The translations under genes and the position numbers were made by a program. The notes beneath the pieces were generated by a model, which saw only the letters and a program-made list of their open reading frames with translations, was not told the DNA's origin and did no database searches. From Bacillota bacterium (GTDB lineage Bacteria > Bacillota_H > UBA994 > UBA5500): a DNA stretch of 34,493 nt. This document shows, piece after piece, positions 1 to 7,447 of this stretch (position 1 is the stretch's first letter; every line of letters begins with the position of its first letter). The DNA is taken from NCBI GenBank assembly GCA_012727835.1, contig JAAYGE010000105.1, positions 1 through 34,493 of the forward strand. Reading direction: 5' to 3'.

Positions 1-706
1 CATGATAGGTCCGCAATCGCTCCAAAGTCTTCTTACTGGTATAGGCCTCCGGATGGGCCAGTAAAGCATCCAAACTCTGGGCTTGCTTCAGCAGTTTTAT
101 GCCCGTTTTTTCTCCGATTCCGGGTACGCCGGGGATGTTATCCGAGCTATCTCCCATCAGGGCCTTCAGATCAATCAACTGTTTCGGTTCCAGACCATAA
201 CGCTCCCTCACGGCAGCTTCATCATAAACTTCAACATCGGTAATTCCCCGCCGAGTTAACCAAACGGTCACCGTTTCTGAAACCAGCTGCAGCGTATCCC
301 GGTCACCGGTTACAATAACCGTTTCCAGCCCGGCGGCGGTAGCCTGCTTGGCCAGGGTACCTATGATATCGTCGGCTTCGTAGCCAGGCAACTCGAGCAT
401 CGGGATATTGTAAGCCGCCAGTATTTCCTTAATATAGGGAATCTGTTCGGCCATTTCGCCCGGAGTCTTATCCCTAGTCCCTTTATAATCGGCATAGAGT
501 TTAAGACGTTCGGTGGGTTTTCCCGCATCAAAAGCCACAGCTATATAATCCGGTTCATTGTCTTCCAGCAAACGGGTTAGCATCATGGCAAAGCCATAGG
601 TTGCGTTAGTGAATCGCCCACTGGCCGTAGAAAGCAAGGGTAAAGCAAAAAAGGCCCGAAAAGCTAAACTATGCCCATCAAGCAAGAAAAGGCGTTGTTT
701 TGACAC
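1..706 (-). CDS. polA: DNA polymerase I, N-terminal 5'-3' exonuclease part (partial)
   Basis: The 5' end of a gene running off the left edge; 235 codons are visible. The start is GTG at 706, placed by a good AGGGAGG ribosome site a few bases upstream. The protein opens with LLDGHSLAFRAF, then carries YKGTRDKTP, the acidic motif GYEADDIIGTLA, GDRDTLQLV and the helix-hairpin-helix stretch GDSSDNIPGVPGIGEKTG. These are the metal-binding and DNA-binding motifs of the PolA/FEN-like 5' nuclease, which removes RNA primers and displaced flaps in replication and repair. Because the C-terminal part lies outside the window, a stand-alone 5'-3' exonuclease without a polymerase domain cannot be excluded; the symbol rests on the usual Firmicute arrangement. 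Confidence 0.9.
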   Translation of the reverse strand, partial: MSKQRLFLLDGHSLAFRAFFALPLLSTASGRFTNATYGFAMMLTRLLEDNEPDYIAVAFDAGKPTERLKLYADYKGTRDKTPGEMAEQIPYIKEILAAYNIPMLELPGYEADDIIGTLAKQATAAGLETVIVTGDRDTLQLVSETVTVWLTRRGITDVEVYDEAAVRERYGLEPKQLIDLKALMGDSSDNIPGVPGIGEKTGIKLLKQAQSLDALLAHPEAYTSKKTLERLRTYH

Positions 707-801
707 AAAAATACCTCCCTAATATACAAAAAACCAATCCCTGTATTTTATTCTATCAGATGCACCTAGCAGCAAGAAAGTCCGCCGCCTTGAAGCAAGA
801 A

Positions 802-827
802 CTCCCGCAGTAGTTCACCTGCGGGAG
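802..827 (-). terminator. Weak hairpin after the anti-sigma factor gene
   Basis: A perfect 9-bp stem, CTCCCGCAG (802-810) with CTGCGGGAG (819-827), and an 8-nt loop, directly after the anti-sigma stop codon. On the minus strand it is followed by a T-rich but interrupted tract (TTCTTGCTTC), so termination may be incomplete and the sigma operon could read on into the polA-type gene. Confidence 0.5.
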
Positions 828-832
828 ACCTA

Positions 833-1483
833 TTAGTCGGTTTGCTCTTTTAAGATTCGACGATAACGGTAATAGTAATAGGCGGCTGCCGTCAGCCAAA
901 TAAACACACCTAAAGTAGAGGACCAGAACCACCAGCGCTTTTGTAGTTGGTCTGCCGGGTTAGTGGCCAGGCTCCTGGCATCTTTCTGCAAATCAGCAGC
1001 CGTCCAACCGGCTATAGCTATTTCGGTCGGCGGATCGTCTTTCGAGGCAGTGTCTGGTTCTGCCGGCACGCCATGATTTTCCTGCTCTGTCGACGACATA
1101 ATCCTCATTTCCGGTAGAGGCTCCTCTTCTAAATGCTCGGCAAGATAGGAAGGGAAAATATAGATATTTGTCACTAACAGCACCACCAGCAAAGCTGCAG
1201 CCAACGATCCTAGCCGGGGAACAAAGAATTTCCAAGCCGGGAACTGACGTTGGCCTTTCTTACTAGTTCCGTTCACCCGATCCATAAGTTGGGCACGCCA
1301 ATTAGGAGGCGGTTCAACCGGGGAGAGTGATCGTAGAATCTCTTGGTCTCGTCGATAGGCATCTAATAACTGCTGACAATTGGCGCATGTGGCTAAATGA
1401 GTTGTTACCCTTTCCCGTTCCTTGGCTGTTAACTCTTCATCTAAAAATAAGGGCAAAAGCTTGGCAACATCTTTACAACTCAT
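833..1483 (-). CDS. Anti-sigma factor with zinc-finger (zf-HC2/ZAS-type) domain, membrane protein
   Basis: 216-residue protein directly downstream of the ECF sigma gene. The N-terminus carries a conserved Cys (MSCKDV) and the HLATCANC signature (HxxxCxxC) of ZAS-type anti-sigma factors, which hold the cognate sigma at the membrane. A hydrophobic segment follows at about residues 93-115, then an acidic, proline-rich linker, and a second hydrophobic segment near the C-terminus ending in a Tyr/Arg-rich tail. The start at 1483 is chosen because GGGGGGTGAAGTG lies just before it; an upstream in-frame ATG overlapping the sigma stop has no ribosome site. Two membrane passes are unusual compared with single-pass RsiW-like proteins. 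The stress sensed is not evident. Confidence 0.85.
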   Translation of the reverse strand: MSCKDVAKLLPLFLDEELTAKERERVTTHLATCANCQQLLDAYRRDQEILRSLSPVEPPPNWRAQLMDRVNGTSKKGQRQFPAWKFFVPRLGSLAAALLVVLLVTNIYIFPSYLAEHLEEEPLPEMRIMSSTEQENHGVPAEPDTASKDDPPTEIAIAGWTAADLQKDARSLATNPADQLQKRWWFWSSTLGVFIWLTAAAYYYYRYRRILKEQTD

Positions 1484-1512
1484 CACTTCACCCCCCTTTC
1501 TTTCTGCTTTCA

Positions 1513-2124
1513 TTAAATTTGACGTAATAGCTCCGCATATTGTTCCGCTGCCCGTAATTTTTTTCGCAAAGCGGCACGGGCGCGGCTAATACGTGACTTT
1601 ACTGTTCCCAGTTTCAGCTGGGTTATTTGGGCAATCTCTTCATAGGAATGACCCTGAATATCGCGCAGGGTAAGCATAACCCGATATTCGGGCTCTAACT
1701 CGGACAAGGCTGTCTGCACCATCTGCTGTAATTCTAGCCGTAAATACTCCTGCTCTGGCCCCGCATCGGTGCTAGGAAACTCCCTTAATACTTCTCCATC
1801 TTCCGTGGGAATACTAGCATCTAGTGATACGGCTACCGGTGGACGCCGCTTACGCTTTCGTACATCGTCTAAAAAGGCATTAGTTACAATGCGATATAGC
1901 CAGGTGGAGAAGGACGCCTTCCCCTGCCATTGGCCGAGATATTTATAGACTTTAAGAAAGGCTTCTTGGGCCAGGTCGCTAGCATCGTCGAGGTCGCCGC
2001 TAAGACGATAAGCCAATTGAAAGACCTTTTGCTCATAGCGGATAACGAGCTCTTCAAAGGCTGCCGCATTGCCTTGCAGGAACTGTTCTACCAGTTGTTC
2101 ATCGCTAAGACCGGCGAGCTGCAC
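1513..2124 (-). CDS. ECF-family RNA polymerase sigma factor (SigW/RpoE-like)
   Basis: 203-residue sigma factor. Region 2 contains DLAQEAFLKVYKYL and the DNA-melting segment ASFSTWLYRIVTNAFLDD; region 4 contains the helix-turn-helix GHSYEEIAQITQLKLGTVKSR, shown here only in part. Length and the lack of region 3 fit the ECF group. The start is GTG at 2124 behind an AAGGGGGGG ribosome site. The anti-sigma gene follows within 30 bp, so the two form a sigma/anti-sigma operon. A promoter-like element GGAAC-N17-CGTC lies 50-80 bp upstream, suggesting autoregulation. It resembles the SigW-type group of Bacillus, but the regulon cannot be read from this window. Confidence 0.92.
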   Translation of the reverse strand: MQLAGLSDEQLVEQFLQGNAAAFEELVIRYEQKVFQLAYRLSGDLDDASDLAQEAFLKVYKYLGQWQGKASFSTWLYRIVTNAFLDDVRKRKRRPPVAVSLDASIPTEDGEVLREFPSTDAGPEQEYLRLELQQMVQTALSELEPEYRVMLTLRDIQGHSYEEIAQITQLKLGTVKSRISRARAALRKKLRAAEQYAELLRQI

Positions 2125-2175
2125 TACCTAACCCCCCCTTAGTGCACCGGTAAACCGGAGGCGCTAATATTATAT

Positions 2176-2202
2176 GACGTACGAAGAGGCGCCTTTGTTC
2201 CC
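2176..2202 (-). promoter_or_regulatory. Candidate ECF-sigma autoregulatory promoter
   Basis: Reading the minus strand, GGGAAC (2202-2197) is followed after 17 bp by CGTC (2179-2176). GGAAC-type -35 and CGTC-type -10 elements at this spacing are typical of ECF sigma factors. The element sits upstream of the sigma gene GTG (2124), which fits self-activation. No equally good sigma-A promoter is visible on this strand. Confidence 0.6.
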
Positions 2203-2372
2203 AGCTTAATTTTCTTGCTATTGGTCAGCAAGCAAAAAATGACAATAACTTGCCTTCATTTTAACTGATAATAAGTCTTTTGTCTGCATCTAACTTGCAC
2301 TCGGCGCCCGGTCTATGGTAAAACTATTACACGTAGCCAAAAGGCGGCGGTGAAATGAAGGAGGAGAATAGT

Positions 2373-2663
2373 ATGATCTCCAGCAAACAACGCAGCTTCT
2401 TGCGGGGTTTAGCCAACCCCCTGGAACCGATTTTTCAAATTGGCAAAAGTGGCTTGGGCGGAAATATGCTTACAGCGCTTGATGACGCCTTGACCGCAAG
2501 AGAGCTGATTAAAGTACGGGTTCTGAAAAACCTGGCCGAAGAACCTCGCACCATAGCCGATAGATTGGCGGAAGCACTGGACGCAGAAGTGGTGCAAGTT
2601 ATCGGTTATAATATCGTACTTTATCGGCGTAATAGGGAGGAGCCAAAAATTACACTCCCCTAG
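2373..2663 (+). CDS. yhbY: YhbY family ribosome-associated RNA-binding protein
   Basis: 96-residue CRS1/YhbY (CRM) domain protein. The pattern LRGLANPLEPIFQIGKSG with the GxGG-like loop KSGLGG, then ARELIKVRVL and the final IVLYRR strand, is diagnostic of this single-domain family, which associates with pre-50S ribosomal particles. The start at 2373 is selected because AAGGAGGAG lies immediately upstream and because the resulting N-terminus (MISSKQRSFLR) matches the usual YhbY start; an ATG 18 bp earlier would add six unlikely residues. It is a single gene followed by tRNA-Leu on the same strand, and both could share a transcript ending at the 2819-2849 terminator. Confidence 0.93.
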   Translation: MISSKQRSFLRGLANPLEPIFQIGKSGLGGNMLTALDDALTARELIKVRVLKNLAEEPRTIADRLAEALDAEVVQVIGYNIVLYRRNREEPKITLP

Positions 2664-2723
2664 CATATACTGTTTCTTGACAGATAGGTTAATCTAGCTT
2701 TATAATAATCTAGCAAACAGCTT

Positions 2724-2808
2724 GCCGAAGTGGCGGAATGGCAGACGCACGTGACTCAAAATCACGCGTCCTCTGGACGTGTGGGTTCGACTCCCACCTT
2801 CGGCACCA
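2724..2808 (+). tRNA. tRNA-Leu (anticodon CAA), CCA encoded
   Basis: Class II tRNA. The acceptor stem GCCGAAG (2724-2730) pairs with CTTCGGC (2798-2804), followed by discriminator A and an encoded CCA. The anticodon stem CGTGA/TCACG encloses the loop CTCAAAA, giving anticodon CAA at 2757-2759, which reads TTG. The long variable arm (around CGTCCTCTGGACG) and the T-arm GTGGGTTCGACTCCCAC complete the fold. Confidence 0.97.
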
Positions 2809-2818
2809 CTATGAAATT

Positions 2819-2849
2819 AAAAGCAGGGCTTAGCCCTGCTTTTTTGTTT
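2819..2849 (+). terminator. Rho-independent terminator after tRNA-Leu
   Basis: Arms AAGCAGGGCT (2821-2830) and AGCCCTGCTT (2832-2841) form a strong stem followed by a T-rich tract (TTTTTTTGTTTT) on the plus strand. Confidence 0.9.
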
Positions 2850-2956
2850 TGTCTAAGTTATGCCCTTCTGTCTTGCCCAAGTAGAGGGCTGCGTCAGTTC
2901 GCGCGATAGTCAACTACCCGGACCACACCCGGTACTAACTTGGTACTCCTTTAGAA

Positions 2957-3000
2957 CAAAAAAACATGGGGCATCTTAAGACTATGATAGCCCCATGTTT
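2957..3000 (-). terminator. Rho-independent terminator of copA
   Basis: AAACATGGGGC (2962-2972) pairs perfectly with GCCCCATGTTT (2990-3000). On the minus strand the stem is followed by a T7 run (complement of 2957-2964), so it terminates copA transcripts. A second stem, GGGGCTGT (3013-3020) with ACAGCCCC (3040-3047), lies between it and the copA stop. Confidence 0.8.
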
Positions 3001-3057
3001 GCAAGAGCCGAGGGGGCTGTAGCTTAACATCCTCATGCGACAGCCCCTAACGTTAGC

Positions 3058-5484
3058 CTAAATACGCACCGTCCGCAGACGCAAGGCGTTGGTTACCACG
3101 CTGACCGAACTAAAGGCCATTGCCGCTCCGGCGACGATAGGGTTCAGCAGACCTAGGGCCGCCACCGGTATCCCTAGTGAATTGTAGAAGAAGGCCCAGA
3201 ACAGGTTCTGCTTAATATTGCGGAGCGTAAGTCGGCTTAAGCGAATGGCACTGACGATGGACTCCAGATTACCGCGCATGAGGGTAATATCGGCCGCCTC
3301 CATGGCCACATCGGTGCCGGTGCCGATGGCCATCCCCACGTCGGCGGTGGCTAAAGCGGGAGCGTCGTTAATGCCGTCACCCACCATAGCGACAACACGG
3401 CCCTCATCTCTGAGTTTTTGAACTGCCTCCGCCTTGTGTTCCGGCAATACTTCGGCAAAGACGTGATCCTGTTCAATACCAACTTGCTCAGCTATGGCTC
3501 GTGCCGTGCGCCAGTTGTCACCGGTAATCATGTAGACGCCTAAACCCATTTCTTTTAAAGCGGCAATGGCGGCTGCCGACTCGGGCTTCACCGTATCGGC
3601 CACAGCAATGATACCTGCCGCCAGTTCTTCACAGGCTACCAACATGGCCGTCTTACCTTGCTCCTCCAGTTGCTCTAAGGTCTGCAAATGGGCCTCAAAA
3701 TCAATACCCTGCTCCCTTAACAACTTCCGGTTCCCTACCAGCACTCGCTTGCCAGCTGCCCGCGCCACAATGCCGTGGCCGGGTATGGCCTGGAAATCCT
3801 CCGCCGGTAATAGGTCTAGGCCCCTCTCTTTAGCATTGTTAACAATAGCTTCCCCGAGAGGATGTTCCGACACTTGTTCCACACTGGCCGCCAAAGTCAG
3901 CAGCTCGTCTTCCTTCCCTGCCCAAGCCTCAAAAGCAATAACATCGGTAACTGCCGGTTCGCCCTTGGTGATGGTACCGGTTTTGTCCAGAATAATATCC
4001 TGCACCCGGTGAGCGTTCTCTAAATGCTCGCCACCTTTGAATAGGATACCATTCTCCGCTCCCTTGCCCGTCCCTACCATAATGGAGGTGGGGGTAGCCA
4101 ACCCCAATGCACAAGGACATGCTATTACCAACACAGCGGTCATATTGATAATTGCTCGCTCCACATTACCCGTCAGCAGGTACCAAGCTATAAAGGTTAT
4201 GGCCGCAATGGCTACCACCACTGGCACAAATATACCGGAAATCGTATCGGCCATCCGCTGGATGGGAGCCTTGGAGCCTTGAGCCTCCTCCACTACTTTT
4301 ATGATCTGGGCTAAGGCCGTGTCAGCCCCAACTTTCGTGGCGCGAAAACGGAAGGATCCGTGTTTGTTGATGGTGGCTCCTACCACCTGGTCGCCCGGCT
4401 CCTTGTCCACCGGGATACTTTCGCCGGTGAGCATCGATTCATCTACTGAAGAAGTACCCGCCACCACCACACCATCAACGGGAATCTTTTCTCCAGGACG
4501 CACTACCACTATATCGCCTACCACCACATCACTAATGGGCACGTCGATCTCCTGTTCATTCCGCACCACCCGGGCAGTCTTAGGTTGTAACCCCATCAGT
4601 TTACGAATAGCTTCCGAGGTTTTGCCCTTTGCTCGGGCCTCCAAATATTTACCCAGGAGAATCAAGGTGATAATTACGGCCGAAGACTCAAAATATAGAT
4701 GGAGCATTTCGCCCTCCGCCACCGGCACAAAGAAGGTGTTATAGACACTCAAAAGGTAGGCTGCACTGGTGCCTAGAGCAACCAGCACATCCATATTGGC
4801 GCTGCCGCTCTTGAGCGACCGGTAAGCTCCCTTATAGAAGCTCCAGCCAACAATAAACTGCACCGGTGTGGCAAAAACGAACTGCACCAGCGGTGCATGG
4901 AAAAGGGCGGGCAGGGAGAAATTGAAAATCATATCAAACATCACTAGCAGCAGGGGAGCAGATAAGACCGCACTGACGATGATTAGATTTCGCTGGCGGC
5001 GAATTTCGCGAGCCCTCGCTTCCTGCTCCCGATCGCCATCGGCTTCAACGCACAAAGCTTCTGCTGTATAGCCCGCATCGCTAACAGCCGCCATCAACTC
5101 CTTCACACTGGTGACGGCCGTATCATACTGAATAGTGGCCCGCTCCGCCGCCAAGTTGACACTGGCTTGATAGACTCCGGGCACCCGCCGTAGTGTCCTT
5201 TCCACACCGGCAGCACAGGCGGCGCATGTCATGCCACCGACTCTAAATTCCACCTTGGACATATCGGCCGGCTGGGCTTCATAGCCGCTGTCGGTGATGC
5301 TTTTAATGAGTTGCTCTATGGTTATCAGTTCCGGATCAAAAGTTACCGTTGCCTTGTTAGTCGCTAAATTGACATTAGCCTCTACGACACCTTCCTGCTG
5401 CCGTAAGACCTTTTCTACCCGGGCAGAACAAGCTGCACAGGTCATGCCGTTCACTGCTAAAGTTATCCTTTGTGTTACACTCAT
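3058..5484 (-). CDS. copA: Copper-exporting P1B-type ATPase with two heavy-metal-associated domains
   Basis: 808-residue Cu(I) efflux pump. Two N-terminal HMA domains carry GMTCAAC copper sites (Cys near residues 16/19 and 87/90). The membrane part contains the P1B signature [11 protein letters not shown]. The soluble domains show TGES (actuator), DKTGTITKG (phosphorylated Asp), SEHPLGEA (the HP motif of P1B pumps) and [10 protein letters not shown] (hinge). Everything needed for ATP-driven copper export across the membrane is intact. The start at 5484 is chosen because GGAGGGGAG precedes this ATG; a longer TTG frame would run through the operator. It is monocistronic, with no copZ chaperone or csoR in the window. 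A CsoR-type palindrome just upstream predicts copper-induced derepression. Confidence 0.96.
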   Translation of the reverse strand: MSVTQRITLAVNGMTCAACSARVEKVLRQQEGVVEANVNLATNKATVTFDPELITIEQLIKSITDSGYEAQPADMSKVEFRVGGMTCAACAAGVERTLRRVPGVYQASVNLAAERATIQYDTAVTSVKELMAAVSDAGYTAEALCVEADGDREQEARAREIRRQRNLIIVSAVLSAPLLLVMFDMIFNFSLPALFHAPLVQFVFATPVQFIVGWSFYKGAYRSLKSGSANMDVLVALGTSAAYLLSVYNTFFVPVAEGEMLHLYFESSAVIITLILLGKYLEARAKGKTSEAIRKLMGLQPKTARVVRNEQEIDVPISDVVVGDIVVVRPGEKIPVDGVVVAGTSSVDESMLTGESIPVDKEPGDQVVGATINKHGSFRFRATKVGADTALAQIIKVVEEAQGSKAPIQRMADTISGIFVPVVVAIAAITFIAWYLLTGNVERAIINMTAVLVIACPCALGLATPTSIMVGTGKGAENGILFKGGEHLENAHRVQDIILDKTGTITKGEPAVTDVIAFEAWAGKEDELLTLAASVEQVSEHPLGEAIVNNAKERGLDLLPAEDFQAIPGHGIVARAAGKRVLVGNRKLLREQGIDFEAHLQTLEQLEEQGKTAMLVACEELAAGIIAVADTVKPESAAAIAALKEMGLGVYMITGDNWRTARAIAEQVGIEQDHVFAEVLPEHKAEAVQKLRDEGRVVAMVGDGINDAPALATADVGMAIGTGTDVAMEAADITLMRGNLESIVSAIRLSRLTLRNIKQNLFWAFFYNSLGIPVAALGLLNPIVAGAAMAFSSVSVVTNALRLRTVRI

Positions 5485-5497
5485 CGGCTCCCCTCCT

Positions 5498-5514
5498 ATA
5501 CCCCCAGGGGGTAT
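5498..5514. promoter_or_regulatory. CsoR-type copper operator upstream of copA
   Basis: A perfect 17-bp palindrome, ATACCCCCAGGGGGTAT, centred on A5506, lies 13 bp before the copA start and next to its ribosome site. G/C-tract palindromes flanked by TA are the established target of CsoR repressors, which release DNA when Cu(I) binds. The repressor gene is not in this window. Confidence 0.85.
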
Positions 5515-5524
5515 TCTCAAGTAC

Positions 5525-5554
5525 AGCTTAACCCGCCCTAGGCAGCTATGTCAA
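5525..5554 (-). promoter_or_regulatory. Candidate copA promoter
   Basis: On the minus strand TTGACA (5554-5549) is followed after 18 bp by TAAGCT (5530-5525). The -35 is perfect and the -10 poor. The CsoR palindrome would cover the transcription start, which is a sensible repressor position. Confidence 0.5.
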
Positions 5555-5561
5555 GAACTTT

Positions 5562-5926
5562 TTATACATAGCCTCCATATCTCTTTATAATCCCAACAGC
5601 TTGTTCAACCTTTTCGCTGTCAGCAATCGCCGTCAAGATAAAGGGATAATGGCCTGCTGCTTCACCGGCCGACATGCCCGATACGGAGGGATCACTACCC
5701 GCTAGAACCCTAGCAGCATCAGACATCCTTTCCCCAGCACCAAATTGGATAGGCTGCTAATCTCACCGGAAAGCGGATTATGCAGATCATTATCTAAGCG
5801 CCCTGTGGGGTAGCGATGGATACGATCTACCTGCACAACTTCGCATCCCAACTGCTTTAGCTCAGCAGCCGCCTTCCGAGCCTGGGTAGAGCTCTGAAAA
5901 TAGGACAAAATGTTGCGTTCACCCAT
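5562..5926 (-). pseudogene. Conserved hypothetical protein disrupted by a frameshift in a G-tract
   Basis: From ATG 5926 (AGAGGCG upstream) the first frame reads MGERNILSYFQSSTQARKAA and on to SNLVLGKG before ending early at 5702. Another frame continues without a stop from the same point: SDAARVLAGSDPSVSGMSAG and onward to GIIKRYGGYV, ending in TAA at 5562-5564. The two halves look like one protein of about 120 residues with a ferredoxin-like alternation at each end (N-terminal QARKAAAELKQLGCEV, C-terminal EKVEQAVGIIKRYGG). Adding one G to the G4 run (complement of 5732-5735) would rejoin the frames. The function is unknown. It is either a real recent inactivation or a homopolymer sequencing error. 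Confidence 0.7.
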
Positions 5927-6011
5927 TACAAATCGCCTCTTTTCCACTGATTTTGGTTAGTTTTCCTGACCAGCCAGGGCAAAATACCCCAAAAGCGGAA
6001 GAGGTGAAAGC

Positions 6012-6179
6012 GTGATTATTACCTTTGGCGGCTTTTGGCTGCCTATCCTGCTAACACTGGCGCTGGTCGGCTATCTCTGGTACTGGTCTACACGCAAGAC
6101 CCACCGCGCCCTAGAAAAATTGGACCAACAGGAACAGGTCAAGCGGAGGCGCCCCTTCCACAAGCGCAAAATCCGGTAG
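6012..6179 (+). CDS. Small single-pass membrane protein (55 aa), function unknown
   Basis: Short frame starting with GTG at 6012 behind GAGGTG. The product begins MIITFGGFWLPILLTLALVG, a single hydrophobic helix of about 20 residues, followed by a strongly basic tail (KRRRPFHKRKIR). That is the layout of a small membrane protein with a cytoplasmic positive end. It lies about 75 bp before the DUF1540 gene on the same strand and may be cotranscribed. I recognise no family; the ribosome site and the sharp hydrophobic/basic split are the evidence that it is real. Confidence 0.55.
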   Translation: MIITFGGFWLPILLTLALVGYLWYWSTRKTHRALEKLDQQEQVKRRRPFHKRKIR

Positions 6180-6256
6180 ATTACTAGGGGTGATCGCCGC
6201 TGAGCGGGCATGTATTGCCTCCGCCCCGTGCACACTAAGGGCAGGAGGTGAGTTGG

Positions 6257-6628
6257 ATGACCAAGGTGAAATGCCACGTTGATACCTGCACCCATTGGCT
6301 CTCCGGTATGTGCGGTGCAAGAAATATCGATATTTTAAATGAAAGCCGAGGACGCATGCCCCACGTAGAGGACCAAACCCAGTGTAAGACTTTCCATAGG
6401 AAAGAAGGGCTAGGCAGTTATATTACTTCCATGGATAATCTGAACTGGAGTGGGATGGCGGACGCACTAACCGGCGGCGAAATGAGCCCTACCATCACCT
6501 GTGTTGTTGACACCTGCTATTACTGGCGCACTGGCGATGAATGTCATGCGGATGCCATTGAAGTAACCGGGTCTGGTGCCGAGCGTAGCGAAGATACCAA
6601 CTGCAGCACCTTTACTCAAAAAGACTAA
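6257..6628 (+). CDS. Protein with two DUF1540 domains
   Basis: 123-residue protein with two copies of a cysteine-rich module. Copy 1: KCHVDTCTHWLSGMC, then an Ala/Ile segment and CKTF. Copy 2: TCVVDTCYYWRTGDECHADA, then IEVTGSGAERSEDTNCSTF. The C-x4-C-x(6-7)-C-x(n)-C-x-TF pattern is that of DUF1540, a small domain common in Clostridia and Bacilli, presumably metal-binding, with no established function. ATG 6257 is chosen because AGGAGG ends eight bases upstream; a GTG nine bases earlier lies inside that ribosome site. The second copy is nearer the family consensus (CxAxxI); the first lacks the A-D-A part. Confidence 0.88.
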   Translation: MTKVKCHVDTCTHWLSGMCGARNIDILNESRGRMPHVEDQTQCKTFHRKEGLGSYITSMDNLNWSGMADALTGGEMSPTITCVVDTCYYWRTGDECHADAIEVTGSGAERSEDTNCSTFTQKD

Positions 6629-6637
6629 TAGGCAATA

Positions 6638-6670
6638 AGCGGCTGTCGATGCTCATGCACCACAGCCGCT
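6638..6670 (+). terminator. Probable terminator hairpin after the DUF1540 gene
   Basis: AGCGGCTGT (6638-6646) pairs with ACAGCCGCT (6662-6670); the following AAACTTTTAT is only moderately T-rich, so termination may be weak. Confidence 0.5.
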
Positions 6671-6754
6671 AAACTTTTATGGACGCTGGCAGTAGCAGCA
6701 CCGACTATTGTATCTCCTCATAGGCTATAGAAATAGGCTGTGAGGAGGAGTGAT

Positions 6755-7387
6755 ATGATTAGCCAACAACAAGTGCGCACCCGTTATAACCGGCGCCGAG
6801 CCGTACGTTATGCCCTTAGCCGCTATAACAACCCTAACCCTAAATTTGCTAACATGGATACCATGGGTGGGGGCGGCGATTGCACCAATTTTACGTCCCA
6901 ATGCCTACTGGTGGGGGGCTTCCGTATGGATTACCGTCAGACGGGACAGGCCACCGAATGGTGGTACCGCCACCTGACGCTAGAACCTTTTGATCAATAC
7001 CACGACGACTGGTGGTCCTGTACCTGGTCATTACCTGAAACTCAGCTACGCAATTTAAGCGCCAACCATGGGCAAGTAGTCGACCTCTTAGCCAATCCAG
7101 CGCTGGCTAAACGCCTGAGCCTCGGGGATATCATCTATTACGATTGGTACGGAGAGGGCCGCTTTGGACATAGTGCCATTGTAACCGCCTTTAACCGTTA
7201 CCGGGTCCCCTATGTTACCTATCGCACCTTAGCCCCTTTGCGCCCCCAGCGCAACCAACACTGGCGTTTACGCCATAGACGGGAAGCCGCCCGCATCTGG
7301 GCAGTCCATCTCAACGATAGACCGGTAGTATACACCCAGCCCCCCAACTGGGCAGCCTTAACCCCCTGTGAACAAGCCCGCAAATAG
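6755..7387 (+). CDS. Amidase_6-type (putative amidase domain) protein
   Basis: 210-residue protein. It begins with a Tyr/Arg-rich helix (YNRRRAVRYALSRYNNPNP), then the catalytic Cys segment GGGGDCTNFTSQCLLVGG, the GDIIYYDW strand and the His segment FGHSAIVTAF, ending in a basic C-terminus. The DCTNFxSQ and GHSAIVT motifs define the putative amidase domain PF12671, an NlpC/P60-like papain fold found mainly in spore-formers and thought to act on cell-wall peptides. No signal peptide or anchor is seen, so any wall role would be in the mother cell, the spore or after lysis. ATG 6755 follows GGAGGAG. That ribosome site can pair with CTCCTCA at 6714-6720 (see findings). Confidence 0.85.
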   Translation: MISQQQVRTRYNRRRAVRYALSRYNNPNPKFANMDTMGGGGDCTNFTSQCLLVGGFRMDYRQTGQATEWWYRHLTLEPFDQYHDDWWSCTWSLPETQLRNLSANHGQVVDLLANPALAKRLSLGDIIYYDWYGEGRFGHSAIVTAFNRYRVPYVTYRTLAPLRPQRNQHWRLRHRREAARIWAVHLNDRPVVYTQPPNWAALTPCEQARK

Positions 7388-7412
7388 GTACATAATATTA
7401 AAGAAATATGAA

Positions 7413-7441
7413 GGCCGTCGCAAAGAGTTCTCGCGACGGCC
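7413..7441. terminator. Hairpin between convergent amidase and YibE/F genes
   Basis: GGCCGTCGC (7413-7421) pairs perfectly with GCGACGGCC (7433-7441). The flank on the minus strand is T-rich (TTCATATTTCTTTAATA), the plus-strand flank less so. It probably terminates the minus-strand YibE/F gene and perhaps both. Confidence 0.65.
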
Positions 7442-7447
7442 CCGTCT

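Noticed and set aside
5725..5740. Programmed -1 frameshift at the GGGGAAAGG tract
   Set aside because: The tract resembles a slippery heptamer (GGGAAAG) but is not in the required phase with the zero-frame codons, and pairing after a -1 slip would be poor; a simple G deletion fits better.
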